Below, in pieces: positions 20,862 to 29,855 of a stretch of 64,000 nt of DNA (positions are counted from its first letter, which is position 1; each line of letters opens with the position of its first letter). The notes under the pieces were generated by a model. That model was not told the origin of the DNA. It did not search any database and worked only from the letters and a program-made list of their open reading frames with translations. The position numbers were made by a program, and so were the translations under genes. This DNA is from Pseudomonas plecoglossicida NBRC 103162 = DSM 15088 (lineage in GTDB: Bacteria; Pseudomonadota; Gammaproteobacteria; Pseudomonadales; Pseudomonadaceae), in the NCBI RefSeq assembly GCF_000730665.1, contig NZ_BBIV01000024.1:22938-86937 (forward strand), read 5' to 3'.

Positions 20862-20897
20862 CACCGTGCCGGGCTACCCGGCGCGGTGTTCTTCTTC
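20862..20897 (+). terminator. Probable rho-independent terminator or attenuator after hcp
   Basis: CACCGTGCCGGG (20862-20873) and CCCGGCGCGGTG (20877-20888) form a strong stem around a CTA loop, followed by the pyrimidine run TTCTTCTT. It sits between hcp and tssA and would keep hcp transcript levels above those of tssA. Confidence 0.7.
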
Positions 20898-20914
20898 CCT
20901 GATCAGAGTGTCCT

Positions 20915-22012
20915 ATGTCTGAAATCCTCAATGACCTTTCGCTGGCCGAGCTGGCCGCGCCGATCGACGGTGGCAGCGGCGAAGACTTGAGCTTCTCCGC
21001 CTTGTTCGACCAGATCAAGGAGGCGCGCCGGGCAGACCCTGACTACCTGACCCAGGGCGACTGGCAGACCGACCTGAAGACCGCCGACTGGGAAAAGGTC
21101 ATCCAGCTGTCCGCCCAGGGGCTTGCCGAACAGAGCAAGGACCTGATGCTGGTCGCCTGGCTGAGTGAAGGCCTGGCCCAGCGCGATCACTTCCAGGGCA
21201 TCACCTTTGGCCTGAGCCTGGCCGAGCGCATCCTCGAAAGTTTCTGGGACAGCGCCTACCCCTCGCTCGAAGACGGCCTGGACGAACGTGCCGCACGCCT
21301 GGCCTGGCTGAAGACCACCCTCACCGACATCACCGGTGGCTTGCCCGTTACCCAGGGGCAGCATTTCGGCGTGCTGCGTTACGACGAATCACGCCATGTA
21401 GAAAACCTCGCCTTGCAGAACCCCAAGGCGATGCAGACGGCGCTGGCCGAAGGCAAGATCAACGCCGAGATCTTCCAGCGCTCGGTGGTGCTCAGCGACA
21501 CCGAGCACCTGCGCGCCAAGGCCCTGCAGATTGCCCAGAGCCTGCAGGCCTGCGAGCGTTTGCAGGCCACCGCCGACCGCCTGTTCGGCGCCGAGGCGCC
21601 AAGCTTTGCCAGCCTTGCCGACATGCTGTCGCGGGCGGGGCAGCTGGCAGAAAAACTGCTGAAGGACCGCGGCGTCGAACTGCACCCGCTCGCCGTGGCG
21701 CGGCCCGTACCCGTAGCGCCCGCCAGCGCTGACGCCGAGCCAGGAGAAGCGATGAACAGTCCCGCCCAGGCTGCAGCCCCTGCAGTGATGCGCACTACCC
21801 CGCTGAACCGCGACGAAGCCTTCACGATGCTCGCGGGCATTGCCCAATTCTTCAAGCAGAGCGAACCGCAGAGCCCGGTGCCGTACCTGATCGAACGCGC
21901 CATCAAGTGGGGCAACATGCCGCTGGAAGGCTGGCTGAGCGATGTGATCAAGGACAGCAATGTAGTGGACAACATCCGCGATGTGCTGGGCACGCGCGAA
22001 CAGCGCTCCTGA
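20915..22012 (+). CDS. tssA: T6SS sheath-assembly protein TssA, short form
   Basis: 365 residues. The ImpA-type N-terminal domain (about 10-130) includes GSGEDLSFSALFDQIKEARR and SKDLMLVAWLSEGLA. The length and the absence of a long C-terminal VasJ-type domain place it with the short TssA proteins. TssA primes sheath and tube polymerisation at the baseplate. It ends the T6SS block; the next gene is an unrelated permease. The hcp stop lies 87 nt upstream. Confidence 0.93.
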   Translation: MSEILNDLSLAELAAPIDGGSGEDLSFSALFDQIKEARRADPDYLTQGDWQTDLKTADWEKVIQLSAQGLAEQSKDLMLVAWLSEGLAQRDHFQGITFGLSLAERILESFWDSAYPSLEDGLDERAARLAWLKTTLTDITGGLPVTQGQHFGVLRYDESRHVENLALQNPKAMQTALAEGKINAEIFQRSVVLSDTEHLRAKALQIAQSLQACERLQATADRLFGAEAPSFASLADMLSRAGQLAEKLLKDRGVELHPLAVARPVPVAPASADAEPGEAMNSPAQAAAPAVMRTTPLNRDEAFTMLAGIAQFFKQSEPQSPVPYLIERAIKWGNMPLEGWLSDVIKDSNVVDNIRDVLGTREQRS

Positions 22013-22136
22013 TGACTGCTTAGGCCTCACAACATCAACTGCAGGCAAAAACCTTTCCTATACTCCCCCTGGCATCCCTGCATGCCAACCTGCCCAAAAA
22101 ACGCGAAACCTCACACAACAACAAACGAGGTGGCAA

Positions 22137-23891
22137 ATGGTCTGGCAGCAAATCTACGATCCGTTCTCAAGCCCCGTGCTCTCCACCCTCATGGCCGCCG
22201 TGCCGGTGGTGGTGATGCTCGCAGCCCTGGCGTTCTTTCATATAAAAGCCCACATCGCCGCCCTGCTCGCCCTGGGCGCAGCGCTGCTGATCTCGATCTT
22301 CGCCTTCGGCATGCCGGCCGGCATGGCCGGCTCCGCGGCGCTGTACGGCGCGGCCAACGGCTTGCTGCCGATCGGCTGGATCGTGCTGAACATCATCTTC
22401 CTGCACCGGCTCACCACCGAGAACGGCTCGTTCAAGGTGCTGCAGGACTCCCTGGCGCGCATCACCGATGACCGTCGCCTGCAACTGCTGCTGATTGCTT
22501 TCTGCTTCGGCGCCTTCTTCGAGGGTGCGGCGGGCTTCGGTACGCCGGTGGCGGTGACCGGGGCTATCCTCATCGGCCTGGGCTTCTCGCCGCTGGCGGC
22601 CTCGGGCCTGGCGCTGATCGCCAACACCGCACCGGTGGCCTTCGGGGCGCTGGGCACACCGATCATTACCTTGGCCAAGGTCACCGGGCTGGATGAAATG
22701 GAGCTGTCGGCCATGGTCGGCCGGCAGCTGCCGTTCTTCTCGGTGATCGTGCCGTTCTGGCTGATCTGGGCCTTCGCCGGCTGGCGCAAGATGCTCGAGG
22801 TGTGGCCGGCGATCCTGGTGGCCGGGGTCACCTTCGCCGTCCCGCAATACCTGGTGTCGAACTTCCATGGGCCAATGCTGGTGGACGTGATCGCCGCGCT
22901 GATTTCCATGGCCTGCCTGACCGGTTTCCTGCGGGTCTGGAAGCCGGCCACGGTGCACACTTCGGCGGCCCTCACCGGCCGGGTCGACGACTCCAAGGTC
23001 GAGGCCGACGACAGCCCCGGCGGCAGCGCAGCCTTTGCCCAGCGTGACCAGCGCAGCGTGCTCAAGGCCTGGATGCCGTGGATCATCCTCACCGTGTTCG
23101 TGTTCGCCTGGGGCACGGCAAGCTTCAAGAACCTGTTCGACACCCGCCCGGCGCTCGACCCGGCCACCGGCGCGGCCATGCTCGACCCACAGGGCAAGCC
23201 GCTGCGGGAGGGCAACCCGGTGTTCGCCCCGATCTTCACCTTCGACACCATCCACCAGCAGATCGAGAAAGTGCCGCCGGTGGTGCCAGCGCCGAAGAAG
23301 GAAGACGCTCAGTACAAGTTCACCTGGTTCACCGCCACCGGCAGCGGCATCTTCCTGGCGGCGATCCTCGGCGGGTTGCTGATGGGATACTCGCCGTTGG
23401 AGCTGGGGCGCCAGTACCTGCGCACGCTGTGGGTGGTGCGCTACTCGCTGATCACCATCGTTGCCATGCTGGCGCTGGGCTTCCTTACGCGCTATTCCGG
23501 GCTGGACGCCACCATGGGGCTGGCGTTCGCGGCCACCGGCATCTTCTACCCGATGTTCGGCACCCTGCTCGGCTGGCTGGGGGTGGCGCTGACCGGTTCG
23601 GATACCGCGTCCAACGTATTGTTCGGCGGGCTGCAGCGGGTAACCGCGGAACAACTGGGGCTGAGCCCGGTGCTGATGGCAGCGGCCAACAGCTCCGGCG
23701 GGGTGATGGGCAAGATGGTCGATGCACAGTCGATCGTGGTGGCCTCCACCGCTACCCGCTGGTATGGGCATGAGGGCGAGATCCTGCGCTATGTGTTCTT
23801 CCATTCGATCATCCTGGCGATCCTGGTCGGGTGCCTGGTGACGTTGCAGGCTTATGTGGCGCCGTTCACATCGATGGTGGTGGGCGGTTGA
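22137..23891 (+). CDS. lldP: L-lactate permease (LctP family)
   Basis: 584 residues with about a dozen transmembrane segments from residue 15 onward. Family motifs include GSFKVLQDSLARITDDRRLQ, the substrate-region block FFEGAAGFGTPVAVTGAILI, and AAANSSGGVMGKMVDAQSIV. It imports L-lactate, D-lactate or glycolate with protons. A hydrophilic loop at about 335-410 (PPVVPAPKK) is longer than in E. coli LldP. ATG 22137 has ACGAGG upstream, and the frame before it lacks coding character. No lactate dehydrogenase or lldR lies beside it, so the exact substrate is open. Confidence 0.88.
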   Translation: MVWQQIYDPFSSPVLSTLMAAVPVVVMLAALAFFHIKAHIAALLALGAALLISIFAFGMPAGMAGSAALYGAANGLLPIGWIVLNIIFLHRLTTENGSFKVLQDSLARITDDRRLQLLLIAFCFGAFFEGAAGFGTPVAVTGAILIGLGFSPLAASGLALIANTAPVAFGALGTPIITLAKVTGLDEMELSAMVGRQLPFFSVIVPFWLIWAFAGWRKMLEVWPAILVAGVTFAVPQYLVSNFHGPMLVDVIAALISMACLTGFLRVWKPATVHTSAALTGRVDDSKVEADDSPGGSAAFAQRDQRSVLKAWMPWIILTVFVFAWGTASFKNLFDTRPALDPATGAAMLDPQGKPLREGNPVFAPIFTFDTIHQQIEKVPPVVPAPKKEDAQYKFTWFTATGSGIFLAAILGGLLMGYSPLELGRQYLRTLWVVRYSLITIVAMLALGFLTRYSGLDATMGLAFAATGIFYPMFGTLLGWLGVALTGSDTASNVLFGGLQRVTAEQLGLSPVLMAAANSSGGVMGKMVDAQSIVVASTATRWYGHEGEILRYVFFHSIILAILVGCLVTLQAYVAPFTSMVVGG

Positions 23892-23915
23892 TGGGCTCGA
23901 CGGTGGGGCGGTTGC

Positions 23916-24015
23916 GCGGTTGAGATCGAGCGCCGCCCGCGCGGCGCATCGCGGGCAAGCCCGCTCCTACATTTGTTGCAACGTGCCTATGCCTGGTCGG
24001 CCATGGTTGTCAGCC
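23916..24015 (+). repeat. Left inverted repeat of the RAYT unit (REP array)
   Basis: The arm contains a GC-rich palindrome (CGCCGCCCGCGCGGCGC, 23930-23946), then the REP hairpin GCGGGCAAGCCCGC (23951-23964), then TCCTACATTTGTTGCAACG. It matches the reverse complement of 24641-24740 at 97 of 100 positions. Confidence 0.88.
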
Positions 24016-24078
24016 TTGTGGGCATGACGCGAATTGGGGGGGGCGCCGGAGACTTCCAGGCGCCAATAGCCGGCCCCC

Positions 24079-24534
24079 CTACACCCAGATCGCATCCCAG
24101 TGCGGATAATCGCCAACTTTGCTCACCAGCTCCGCTCTTACCGGGTTGACAATAATGTATCTCGCGGCGCTCGATACATCCTCCTCACGGCGCAACGCAT
24201 GATCGTGGTAGCCCGCCTGCCAGACGGGCACGGCCCTTGCACCTGCTTTACGCAAGGCGTGACTGGATCTGGATTTGAACCGACACATCAGCGTGCCCAG
24301 GGTGACGTCCTGCAATTCGATCAACCAGTGCACATGGTCAGGCATGATCACCCATGCCAGTGATAGACAGTCGCGGTCCTGGTCAGCTTGTCGAAGTGAC
24401 TTGGTCACCAACCGGGCAAAGTGAAAGTCACGGAACAGGGGACTACGACAGTGGGTGACTGATGTAAGCAGGTAGAGTCTGCCGGGTTGTGAACATCTGC
24501 CTTGGCGGAGCAGACAACCTCTATGATCGGGCAT
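24079..24534 (-). CDS. REP-associated tyrosine transposase (RAYT, Y1-HUH, IS200-like)
   Basis: 151 residues. The metal-binding HUH motif is in WVIMPDHVHWLIEL (about 62-75), and the catalytic Tyr is in WQAGYHDHALR (about 107-117). The C-terminus has RYIIVNPVRAELV, typical of RAYTs. The enzyme nicks single-stranded REP DNA through a phosphotyrosine. ATG 24534 (MPDHRGCLL) is preferred on family length; ATG 24594 is also in frame. The gene is intact, which suggests it is retained as a domesticated function or is recently active. Confidence 0.88.
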   Translation of the reverse strand: MPDHRGCLLRQGRCSQPGRLYLLTSVTHCRSPLFRDFHFARLVTKSLRQADQDRDCLSLAWVIMPDHVHWLIELQDVTLGTLMCRFKSRSSHALRKAGARAVPVWQAGYHDHALRREEDVSSAARYIIVNPVRAELVSKVGDYPHWDAIWV

Positions 24535-24640
24535 GCGGTCATCCTTGAACTGACATGTCCTTGGCAGAGTAGCCACATGGGTACTTCGCTCCAAGGAATT
24601 AGCTTTTCACCATGTAACCCCGCTAATTGCACAGTCCCAT

Positions 24641-24740
24641 GGCTGACAACCATGGCCTATCAGGCATAGGTACGTTGCAACAAATGTAGGAGCGGGCTTG
24701 CCCGCGATGCGCCGCGCGGGCGGCGCTCGATCTCAACCGC
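24641..24740 (-). repeat. Right inverted repeat of the RAYT unit (REP array)
   Basis: Reverse-complement partner of 23916-24015, with mismatches only near its inner third. It overlaps no gene and lies between the RAYT 5' side and the lipoprotein gene at 24870. Confidence 0.88.
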
Positions 24741-24869
24741 ACCACAACTCCCAAGACTAGCCAAACGTGAACACCGTCGAGATGCCGTCCTGCCACGATT
24801 GCGCCTCTCTAAACCGTGGGTTCTAATGCCGCCGACTGTTTTATCTGCGCAACCCAAGGACGCTTCAAC

Positions 24870-25505
24870 ATGCACAGGAAGATCGTACCGCTGGCTTTGT
24901 TCGCCAGCCTCGTCGGCTGCTCGGAAACCCAGGACGTCAGCAAGGCCAGTTTCCAGAAAGCCGCGCAGTCCTACCTCGACACCCAGTATCCACACTGTTT
25001 CGTGGTCACCGACTTCCCCACCCGGACCCAGGACTTCGACGTTACCGGCAACAACAAGGCGCTGCATGCCCTGGCCGGGGTCGGCATCGTCAGAGAAAAG
25101 GAAATCGCCCGCGTCGAAGTGCCGAAGCGGCTGTGGCAAGAGGCACGCACGGACATCTACTACGCCTACGACCTCACCGAAGAGGGCCGCAAGTACTACA
25201 AGGCCGATGCGCAGAAGCTGTCCGATGGCCAGACCCACGGAGGCCTGTGCTTCGGCAAGGCCGAAGTGACGGCGGTCGAGCAGTTCAGCGAGCCGGCCAA
25301 GCGGATGGGCCAGACGGTTTCCGACGTGACCTTTGCCTACACCATCACCGGGTTGCCGGACTGGGCGAGCAATGCCGAGGTGAAGGCCACCATCGGTGAG
25401 CTGGACAAGGCGCTGGCTACCCGCGACACACCGGCCAGGGAGAAACAAGTGATGGTGCTGACCCAGCACGGTTGGGTGCACGAAGGGCTGGTCGCCAGGC
25501 GATAG
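24870..25505 (+). CDS. Predicted lipoprotein of unknown function
   Basis: 211 residues. The signal peptide MHRKIVPLALFASLVGC ends in a lipobox (LVGC), so the protein is lipid-anchored, probably in the outer membrane. The body has no motif I recognise; one conserved-looking block is YYAYDLTEEGRKYYKA. AAGGA precedes ATG 24870 at good spacing, and the frame upstream of it is not coding. It ends 13 nt from the convergent AEC transporter gene. Confidence 0.8.
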   Translation: MHRKIVPLALFASLVGCSETQDVSKASFQKAAQSYLDTQYPHCFVVTDFPTRTQDFDVTGNNKALHALAGVGIVREKEIARVEVPKRLWQEARTDIYYAYDLTEEGRKYYKADAQKLSDGQTHGGLCFGKAEVTAVEQFSEPAKRMGQTVSDVTFAYTITGLPDWASNAEVKATIGELDKALATRDTPAREKQVMVLTQHGWVHEGLVARR

Positions 25506-25518
25506 GGCCCGGACAGGC

Positions 25519-26394
25519 TCACATCCACCAGGCCAATACCAGCGGCAACCAGGCGAACGACAGTATCGTCGAACACATCACCAGGTTCGCCACCTGCTCC
25601 GGCGATCGATTGGCCCTGAGCGCCATCAGGTAGTTGAACACCGCCACCGGCATCGCCGACTGCACCATCAGCACCGCCCGCTGCAAGTGCTCCATGTCCA
25701 GAGCGGCGCCCACCGCCCACCCCACCCCTGCTCCCAGCACGATCCGCACACCGCCCAGCAGCAGGCCACTGGCGATGTGCTGTGGGCGGATGCTGGCCAG
25801 CGACACGCCCAGGGTCAGCAGCATCAAGGGAATGCACATCCCGCCCAGCAGTTCTGCCGTGTTGGCCACCCAGCGTGGGAGGTGGATATCGAAGAAGATC
25901 ATCGGCAAAGCGAGGGCCAGGCTGATGACGATGGGGTTGCTGACCAGCGCCTTGAACGACGCCGTGGTACCGGAAATGGCCATGCCGACCGTGAACTGCA
26001 CGATCGAAAGTCCCAGGAAGAACGCCATCGCCAATGCCAGGCCCTGTTCGCCAAAGGCGTACAGGCTGATCGGCAGGCCCATGTTGCCGGTATTGGGGAA
26101 CATGAACGCCGGCAGCAATACCCGCCAGTCCTGGCGGCTGAGGCGACACACCAGCAACCCCGCCAGGGCCATGAGCAAAGTACAGAGCAGGCAGGCCAGG
26201 GCCATGCTGGTGAAAGCAGTGGGATCGAGTTGGGTGCGGTTCAGGGTCGCCAGCACCAGCGCGGGTGTGCCGACGCTCATGACCATCCGGGCGACGAACT
26301 GGGTGGGGTAGTCCAGGACCGATCGGGCCCAGGCATAGCCGATGCCGGCGACGATGAAGACCGGTGCCAGCACCGCGAACAGCGAAGCGAACAT
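25519..26394 (-). CDS. AEC-family (auxin efflux carrier-like) transporter
   Basis: 291 residues with about ten transmembrane helices in the two five-helix halves typical of the family. The unwound-helix motif FMFPNTGNMGLPISLYAFGE (about 98-117) is diagnostic, and the second half has the matching MVQSAMPVAVFNYLMA. Bacterial AEC proteins carry small organic acids such as malate or malonate; the substrate is unknown. GGAAGG precedes ATG 26394. Confidence 0.88.
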   Translation of the reverse strand: MFASLFAVLAPVFIVAGIGYAWARSVLDYPTQFVARMVMSVGTPALVLATLNRTQLDPTAFTSMALACLLCTLLMALAGLLVCRLSRQDWRVLLPAFMFPNTGNMGLPISLYAFGEQGLALAMAFFLGLSIVQFTVGMAISGTTASFKALVSNPIVISLALALPMIFFDIHLPRWVANTAELLGGMCIPLMLLTLGVSLASIRPQHIASGLLLGGVRIVLGAGVGWAVGAALDMEHLQRAVLMVQSAMPVAVFNYLMALRANRSPEQVANLVMCSTILSFAWLPLVLAWWM

Positions 26395-26546
26395 AAACCT
26401 TCCTTCCCTGGATCAGCTGCGCAAAGGCGTCATTATGCCGCAGGGCCAGGCCCCTTGGGGAAATCATTCCTACACCTTAGAATCGCGCGTCCTACTCCCC
26501 TGTGCCGCCACTGCCGGCAACTGCGTTCTCCCCCTTTGAGGTTTTT

Positions 26547-27794
26547 ATGTCTCCGCGTTTGCTGGCCATGGCGCTGGCACCCCTGCTCGGGCTGTTCATC
26601 ATTGCCCTGGGCAACGGCTTCATGTCTTCCCTGACCACCCTGCGCCTGGGCGCTGCCGGCGAATCGGCCACCACCATCGGTATCGTCTCGTCGAGCTACT
26701 TCCTCGGCCTGACCCTGGGTGCGGTGTTCAACGACCGGCTGATCCTGCGCATCGGCCACATCCGCGCCTACACCAGCTTCGCCTCGCTGATCGCCGCCAC
26801 CATCCTGCTGCAGGGGCTGTTCTACGACACCACCTGGTGGTCGATCCTGCGCCTGATCAACGGCTGGGCGGCGGTCGGCGTGTTCCTGGTGATCGAGAGC
26901 TGGCTGCTGCTGGCGCTGTACATGATCGCCTTCTATGGTGCCGGGGTGATCGCCCAGGCCGGCCTGGGCGTGACTGCGCAGCTGAGCGACAGCGCGCCGT
27001 TCATGCTGGCCGGCATGCTCGCCGCGCTGTCGGTGCTGCCGATCGTGATCCTGCCACGGGTCTCGCCGCTGCTGGACCAGGTCGAACCGCTCAAGCCGCG
27101 CCAGCTGCTTGGCGTGGCGCCTTCGGGGCTGGTCGGCTGCTTCGGTTCGGGGGTGGCCATCGCCGGGATCTACGCCCTGCTGCCGCTGTACCTGCAGCGT
27201 ATCGGCCTGGATGTAGGTGAAGTGGGCAGCATGATGGCCTGGGTGATCCTTGGCGCCATGCTGCTGCAATACCCGGTGGGGCGCTGGTCCGACCGCAAAG
27301 ACCGCCAGGACGTGCTGATCGCCCTGGCCGCGCTGTGCGTGGTGCTGTCGCTGGTCACGGTGTTCCTGCCCTCGCACTCGGCGCTGCTGCCGGCGATGCT
27401 GTTCCTGCTCGGGGGCGGGGTGTTCGCGCTGTATCCGGTGGCGGTCAGCCATGCTGCCGACCGGGCGCCGTCCGATGCGCTGGTGCCGATGATCCAGGGC
27501 CTGCTGCTGATCAACTCGCTGGGTTCGGCCATGGCGCCGCTGGCCATTTCGCCGGTGATGACGCAGTTTGGCGAGCCGGGGTTGTTCTGGGCGTTTGCGG
27601 TGGTGAACCTGGCAATGGTGTGCTTCTTCCTGTGGCGCCGGGGCAAGCGGCCAGCGGCCGAGCATCCGGCGCCGTTTACTGCCTCGACCACGTTCTCGCC
27701 GACGGGGGCGGAGTTGCGGGTGACCGAAGATCTGATGCATGCGGCGCAGGAGCATCCGCCGCTGGAGCCTGTGGAGGCTCAGCGGGCGCATTGA
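26547..27794 (+). CDS. MFS transporter (YcaD-like)
   Basis: 415 residues with 12 predicted helices. The N-half loop 2-3 motif is GLTLGAVFNDRLILRIGHIR, and the central GRWSDRKDRQD is the loop 8-9 repeat. An IESWL segment after helix 4 (about 115-119) recalls the YcaD branch. GAGG lies 6 nt ahead of ATG 26547. The C-terminal 50 residues are hydrophilic. Substrate unknown. It diverges from the AEC gene across 152 nt. Confidence 0.87.
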   Translation: MSPRLLAMALAPLLGLFIIALGNGFMSSLTTLRLGAAGESATTIGIVSSSYFLGLTLGAVFNDRLILRIGHIRAYTSFASLIAATILLQGLFYDTTWWSILRLINGWAAVGVFLVIESWLLLALYMIAFYGAGVIAQAGLGVTAQLSDSAPFMLAGMLAALSVLPIVILPRVSPLLDQVEPLKPRQLLGVAPSGLVGCFGSGVAIAGIYALLPLYLQRIGLDVGEVGSMMAWVILGAMLLQYPVGRWSDRKDRQDVLIALAALCVVLSLVTVFLPSHSALLPAMLFLLGGGVFALYPVAVSHAADRAPSDALVPMIQGLLLINSLGSAMAPLAISPVMTQFGEPGLFWAFAVVNLAMVCFFLWRRGKRPAAEHPAPFTASTTFSPTGAELRVTEDLMHAAQEHPPLEPVEAQRAH

Positions 27795-27812
27795 TGGTGG
27801 GGCTGCTATGCA

Positions 27813-27842
27813 GCCCTATCGCCGGCAAGCCGGCGATAGGGC
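27813..27842. repeat. Perfect REP palindrome after the MFS gene
   Basis: GCCCTATCGCCGGC and its exact complement flank an AA loop. The same palindrome stands at 59989-60020. Placed 18 nt after the MFS stop codon, it can also act as a transcript-stabilising or terminating hairpin. Confidence 0.8.
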
Positions 27843-27929
27843 CCTGACTGACCGCCCGTCGCCCGACGGGCACCCTGCCATCCCCCGCCAGCCAAACGAA
27901 TGACAGATCATCCGCACAGGAGCTTCGCC

Positions 27930-28247
27930 ATGATCCGCATTCGCCCACTTGCCCTTCTGCTCGCCCTGGCCCTGGGCCTTGGCAGTGCCAGCAGCTTTGC
28001 CGCCTCGGACACTTCCACCACCAACACCGACGCCTATCCGAAAACCGACGAGCAAGGCGGCAAGACCGCCGGTGAAGGTAGCAGCGTCAACAGCCCCGGC
28101 AGCGGCAAGGCCAACGACAGCAGCGACACCGGCAGCAATTCCGACGCCGCCGATGGCGCGGCGGGAGGTTCCAACAGCACCGGCGAAGCCACCGGTTCCG
28201 GCGCCGGGCACAGCGGCGGCACCGCAGAAGACCAGGACAGCCGCTGA
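27930..28247 (+). CDS. Small secreted low-complexity protein
   Basis: 105 residues. A Sec signal (LALLLALALGLGSASSFAA) is followed by about 80 residues made almost entirely of Ser, Gly, Thr, Asp, Asn and Ala, with no Cys. It is probably disordered in the periplasm or outside the cell. An AGGAG site stands ahead of ATG 27930. No function can be assigned. Confidence 0.7.
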   Translation: MIRIRPLALLLALALGLGSASSFAASDTSTTNTDAYPKTDEQGGKTAGEGSSVNSPGSGKANDSSDTGSNSDAADGAAGGSNSTGEATGSGAGHSGGTAEDQDSR

Positions 28248-28288
28248 CTGGACTACACTGCGGCGCATCGCCCCGCCGAGAAATCGCC

Positions 28289-28840
28289 ATGAACCTCAAG
28301 CCCTGGCTGTTCGCCGCATTGTTGCCCTGCACTGCCCTGGCCGCCGGCGGCAGCGCCGGTGCGCTGTCGATCAGTTCGTCGTCGTTCACCGATGACGGCG
28401 TCATCGCCCTGCAGCAGGTCGGGACCGACCCGGCCTGCGGCGCGGGTGAAGAGCAGACCCCGCAATTGAGCTGGGACAACCTGCCCGCCGGCACGCGCTC
28501 ACTGGCACTGATCCTGTTCGACCCGGACGGTGGCAAGGGCGTCGGGGTGGTGCACTGGGTCGCCTACAACATCGACCCGGCGCTGGATGGCTTGAAAGAA
28601 GGCACCGCCGGGCTGACCAGCCAGACGCTCATGGTCGGGCGCAATTCACGCGGCACCCTCGCCTACCGCGGCCCCTGCCCTCCCGCCGGGGACAACCCGC
28701 ACCACTATGCACTGACCCTGATCGCCACCGACATTCCCCTCGGCACCTTGCCCGAGGGGCTGGACCGCAACGGCCTGGTGGAGCTGTTGCAGGGCCATGC
28801 CCTGGGCGCGCAAAGCCTGGTCGGGCGCTACGGGCACTGA
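28289..28840 (+). CDS. YbhB/YbcL-type (PEBP family) secreted protein
   Basis: 183 residues with a signal peptide (LFAALLPCTALAAGG). The PEBP signature is visible: the ligand-pocket block TRSLALILFDPDGG, VVHWVAYNIDP, and YRGPCPPAGDNPHHYALTL. The family binds anionic or hydrophobic ligands; the bacterial role is unclear despite the name Raf kinase inhibitor-like. It converges on the LysR gene with a 3-nt gap. Confidence 0.88.
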   Translation: MNLKPWLFAALLPCTALAAGGSAGALSISSSSFTDDGVIALQQVGTDPACGAGEEQTPQLSWDNLPAGTRSLALILFDPDGGKGVGVVHWVAYNIDPALDGLKEGTAGLTSQTLMVGRNSRGTLAYRGPCPPAGDNPHHYALTLIATDIPLGTLPEGLDRNGLVELLQGHALGAQSLVGRYGH

Positions 28841-28843
28841 GCC

Positions 28844-29776
28844 TCAGCGCCAGTACTGGGCATCGTCGACGATACGTTCGTGCCCGGCGAACAACGCCGG
28901 CAGCTGCTCTTTCAGGTAGTCGATCCAGGTCCTGACCTTGGCATCCAGGTAATGGCGCGACGGATAGATCGCATACAAGGCACTTTCCCTTAGCCGGTAC
29001 GGCGCCAACAGGCGCCGCAGTCGGCCCTGCACGATGGACTGGCTGGCCGTATAGAACGGCAACAGCCCGATGCCCATGCCCAGCTCGCTGGCCACCAGCA
29101 TGGCGTCGGCGACATTGGTCTGGAAACTGTCGTGCGGGGCGATCACGCAGTGATCGAGCCCTTGCGGGAACACCCAGTCACCTTCGTTCATCGGGTAGGC
29201 CATGCGCAGGCAGCGATGCTCGTGCAGGTCTTCCGGGCGCTCGGGCACGCCGTGGGCCTGCAGGTAGCTGGGCGCGGCGCAGGGGATGCTGAAGATGGTG
29301 CCCAGCGGCACGGCGATCAGCTGCGAGTCCGGCAGGGTCTCGTCCACGGTGATCACCACGTCGTGGCCTTCGGCCAAGGGGTCGGGGTTGCGCTGGGACA
29401 GGGTCAGTTCGATCACCACATCCGGGCACACGCTGTTGTAGCCGGCCACCAGCGGCATCAGCAGCATGCCCAGGCCATGCGGGCAATGCAGGCGTAGCCG
29501 CCCGCGCGGGGTGAGGTGGGCGCCGCGGGCCTCGTCCATGGCCTCGTCGGTGAGCAGCATGATCTGCCGCGCACGTTCGAGAAAAAGTTCGCCCGCCTCG
29601 CTCATGCGCAGGCGCCGCGTGGTGCGGTGCAGCAGGCGAGTCTGCAGCTGGTTCTCGAGTTCCGCGACGATCCGCGATACCTGCGCTGCCGAGATGTCCA
29701 GGGCATTGGCGGCCGCGGCAAAACTGCCGCACTCCACCACCCGGGCGAAGGTACGCATGGCGTGCAGCATGTCCAT
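28844..29776 (-). CDS. LysR-family transcriptional regulator
   Basis: 310 residues. The N-terminal winged helix (MRTFARVVECGSFAAAANAL, then ISAAQVSRIVAELE) is typical, and residues about 90-300 form the effector-binding domain. The gene points away from the DUF2790 gene at 29899; a 21-bp palindrome lies between them at 29856-29876. LysR proteins usually control the divergent neighbour and themselves. Confidence 0.92.
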   Translation of the reverse strand: MDMLHAMRTFARVVECGSFAAAANALDISAAQVSRIVAELENQLQTRLLHRTTRRLRMSEAGELFLERARQIMLLTDEAMDEARGAHLTPRGRLRLHCPHGLGMLLMPLVAGYNSVCPDVVIELTLSQRNPDPLAEGHDVVITVDETLPDSQLIAVPLGTIFSIPCAAPSYLQAHGVPERPEDLHEHRCLRMAYPMNEGDWVFPQGLDHCVIAPHDSFQTNVADAMLVASELGMGIGLLPFYTASQSIVQGRLRRLLAPYRLRESALYAIYPSRHYLDAKVRTWIDYLKEQLPALFAGHERIVDDAQYWR

Positions 29777-29855
29777 GGGGCTGAGCTCCTTGTGCGTTCT
29801 TATTCGTGCGTTCCAGGCAGGAATCTATCACGAGTTAGCCCATTTATTGAGGATC

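Larger units (their letters stand above)
23916..24740. mobile_element. RAYT unit: REP-associated transposase gene inside long inverted REP repeats
   Basis: A single transposase gene (24079-24534) lies between two inverted 100-bp arms (23916-24015 and 24641-24740) that differ at only three positions. The arms contain REP palindromes, and a partial third copy of the same REP stands at 63962-64000. This is the classic RAYT arrangement: an IS200/IS605-like single-strand transposase kept as a chromosomal gene next to the REP sequences it acts on. Confidence 0.88.

Noticed and set aside
22167..23804. 545-codon antisense frame over the lactate permease gene
   Set aside because: Hydrophilic His/Gln/Arg-rich translation without any domain; the sense strand is a clear LctP permease.
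24570..24660. Extended N-terminus of the RAYT starting at 24594
   Set aside because: The extra 20 residues lack family similarity and the shorter form fits the usual RAYT length, though this is not certain.
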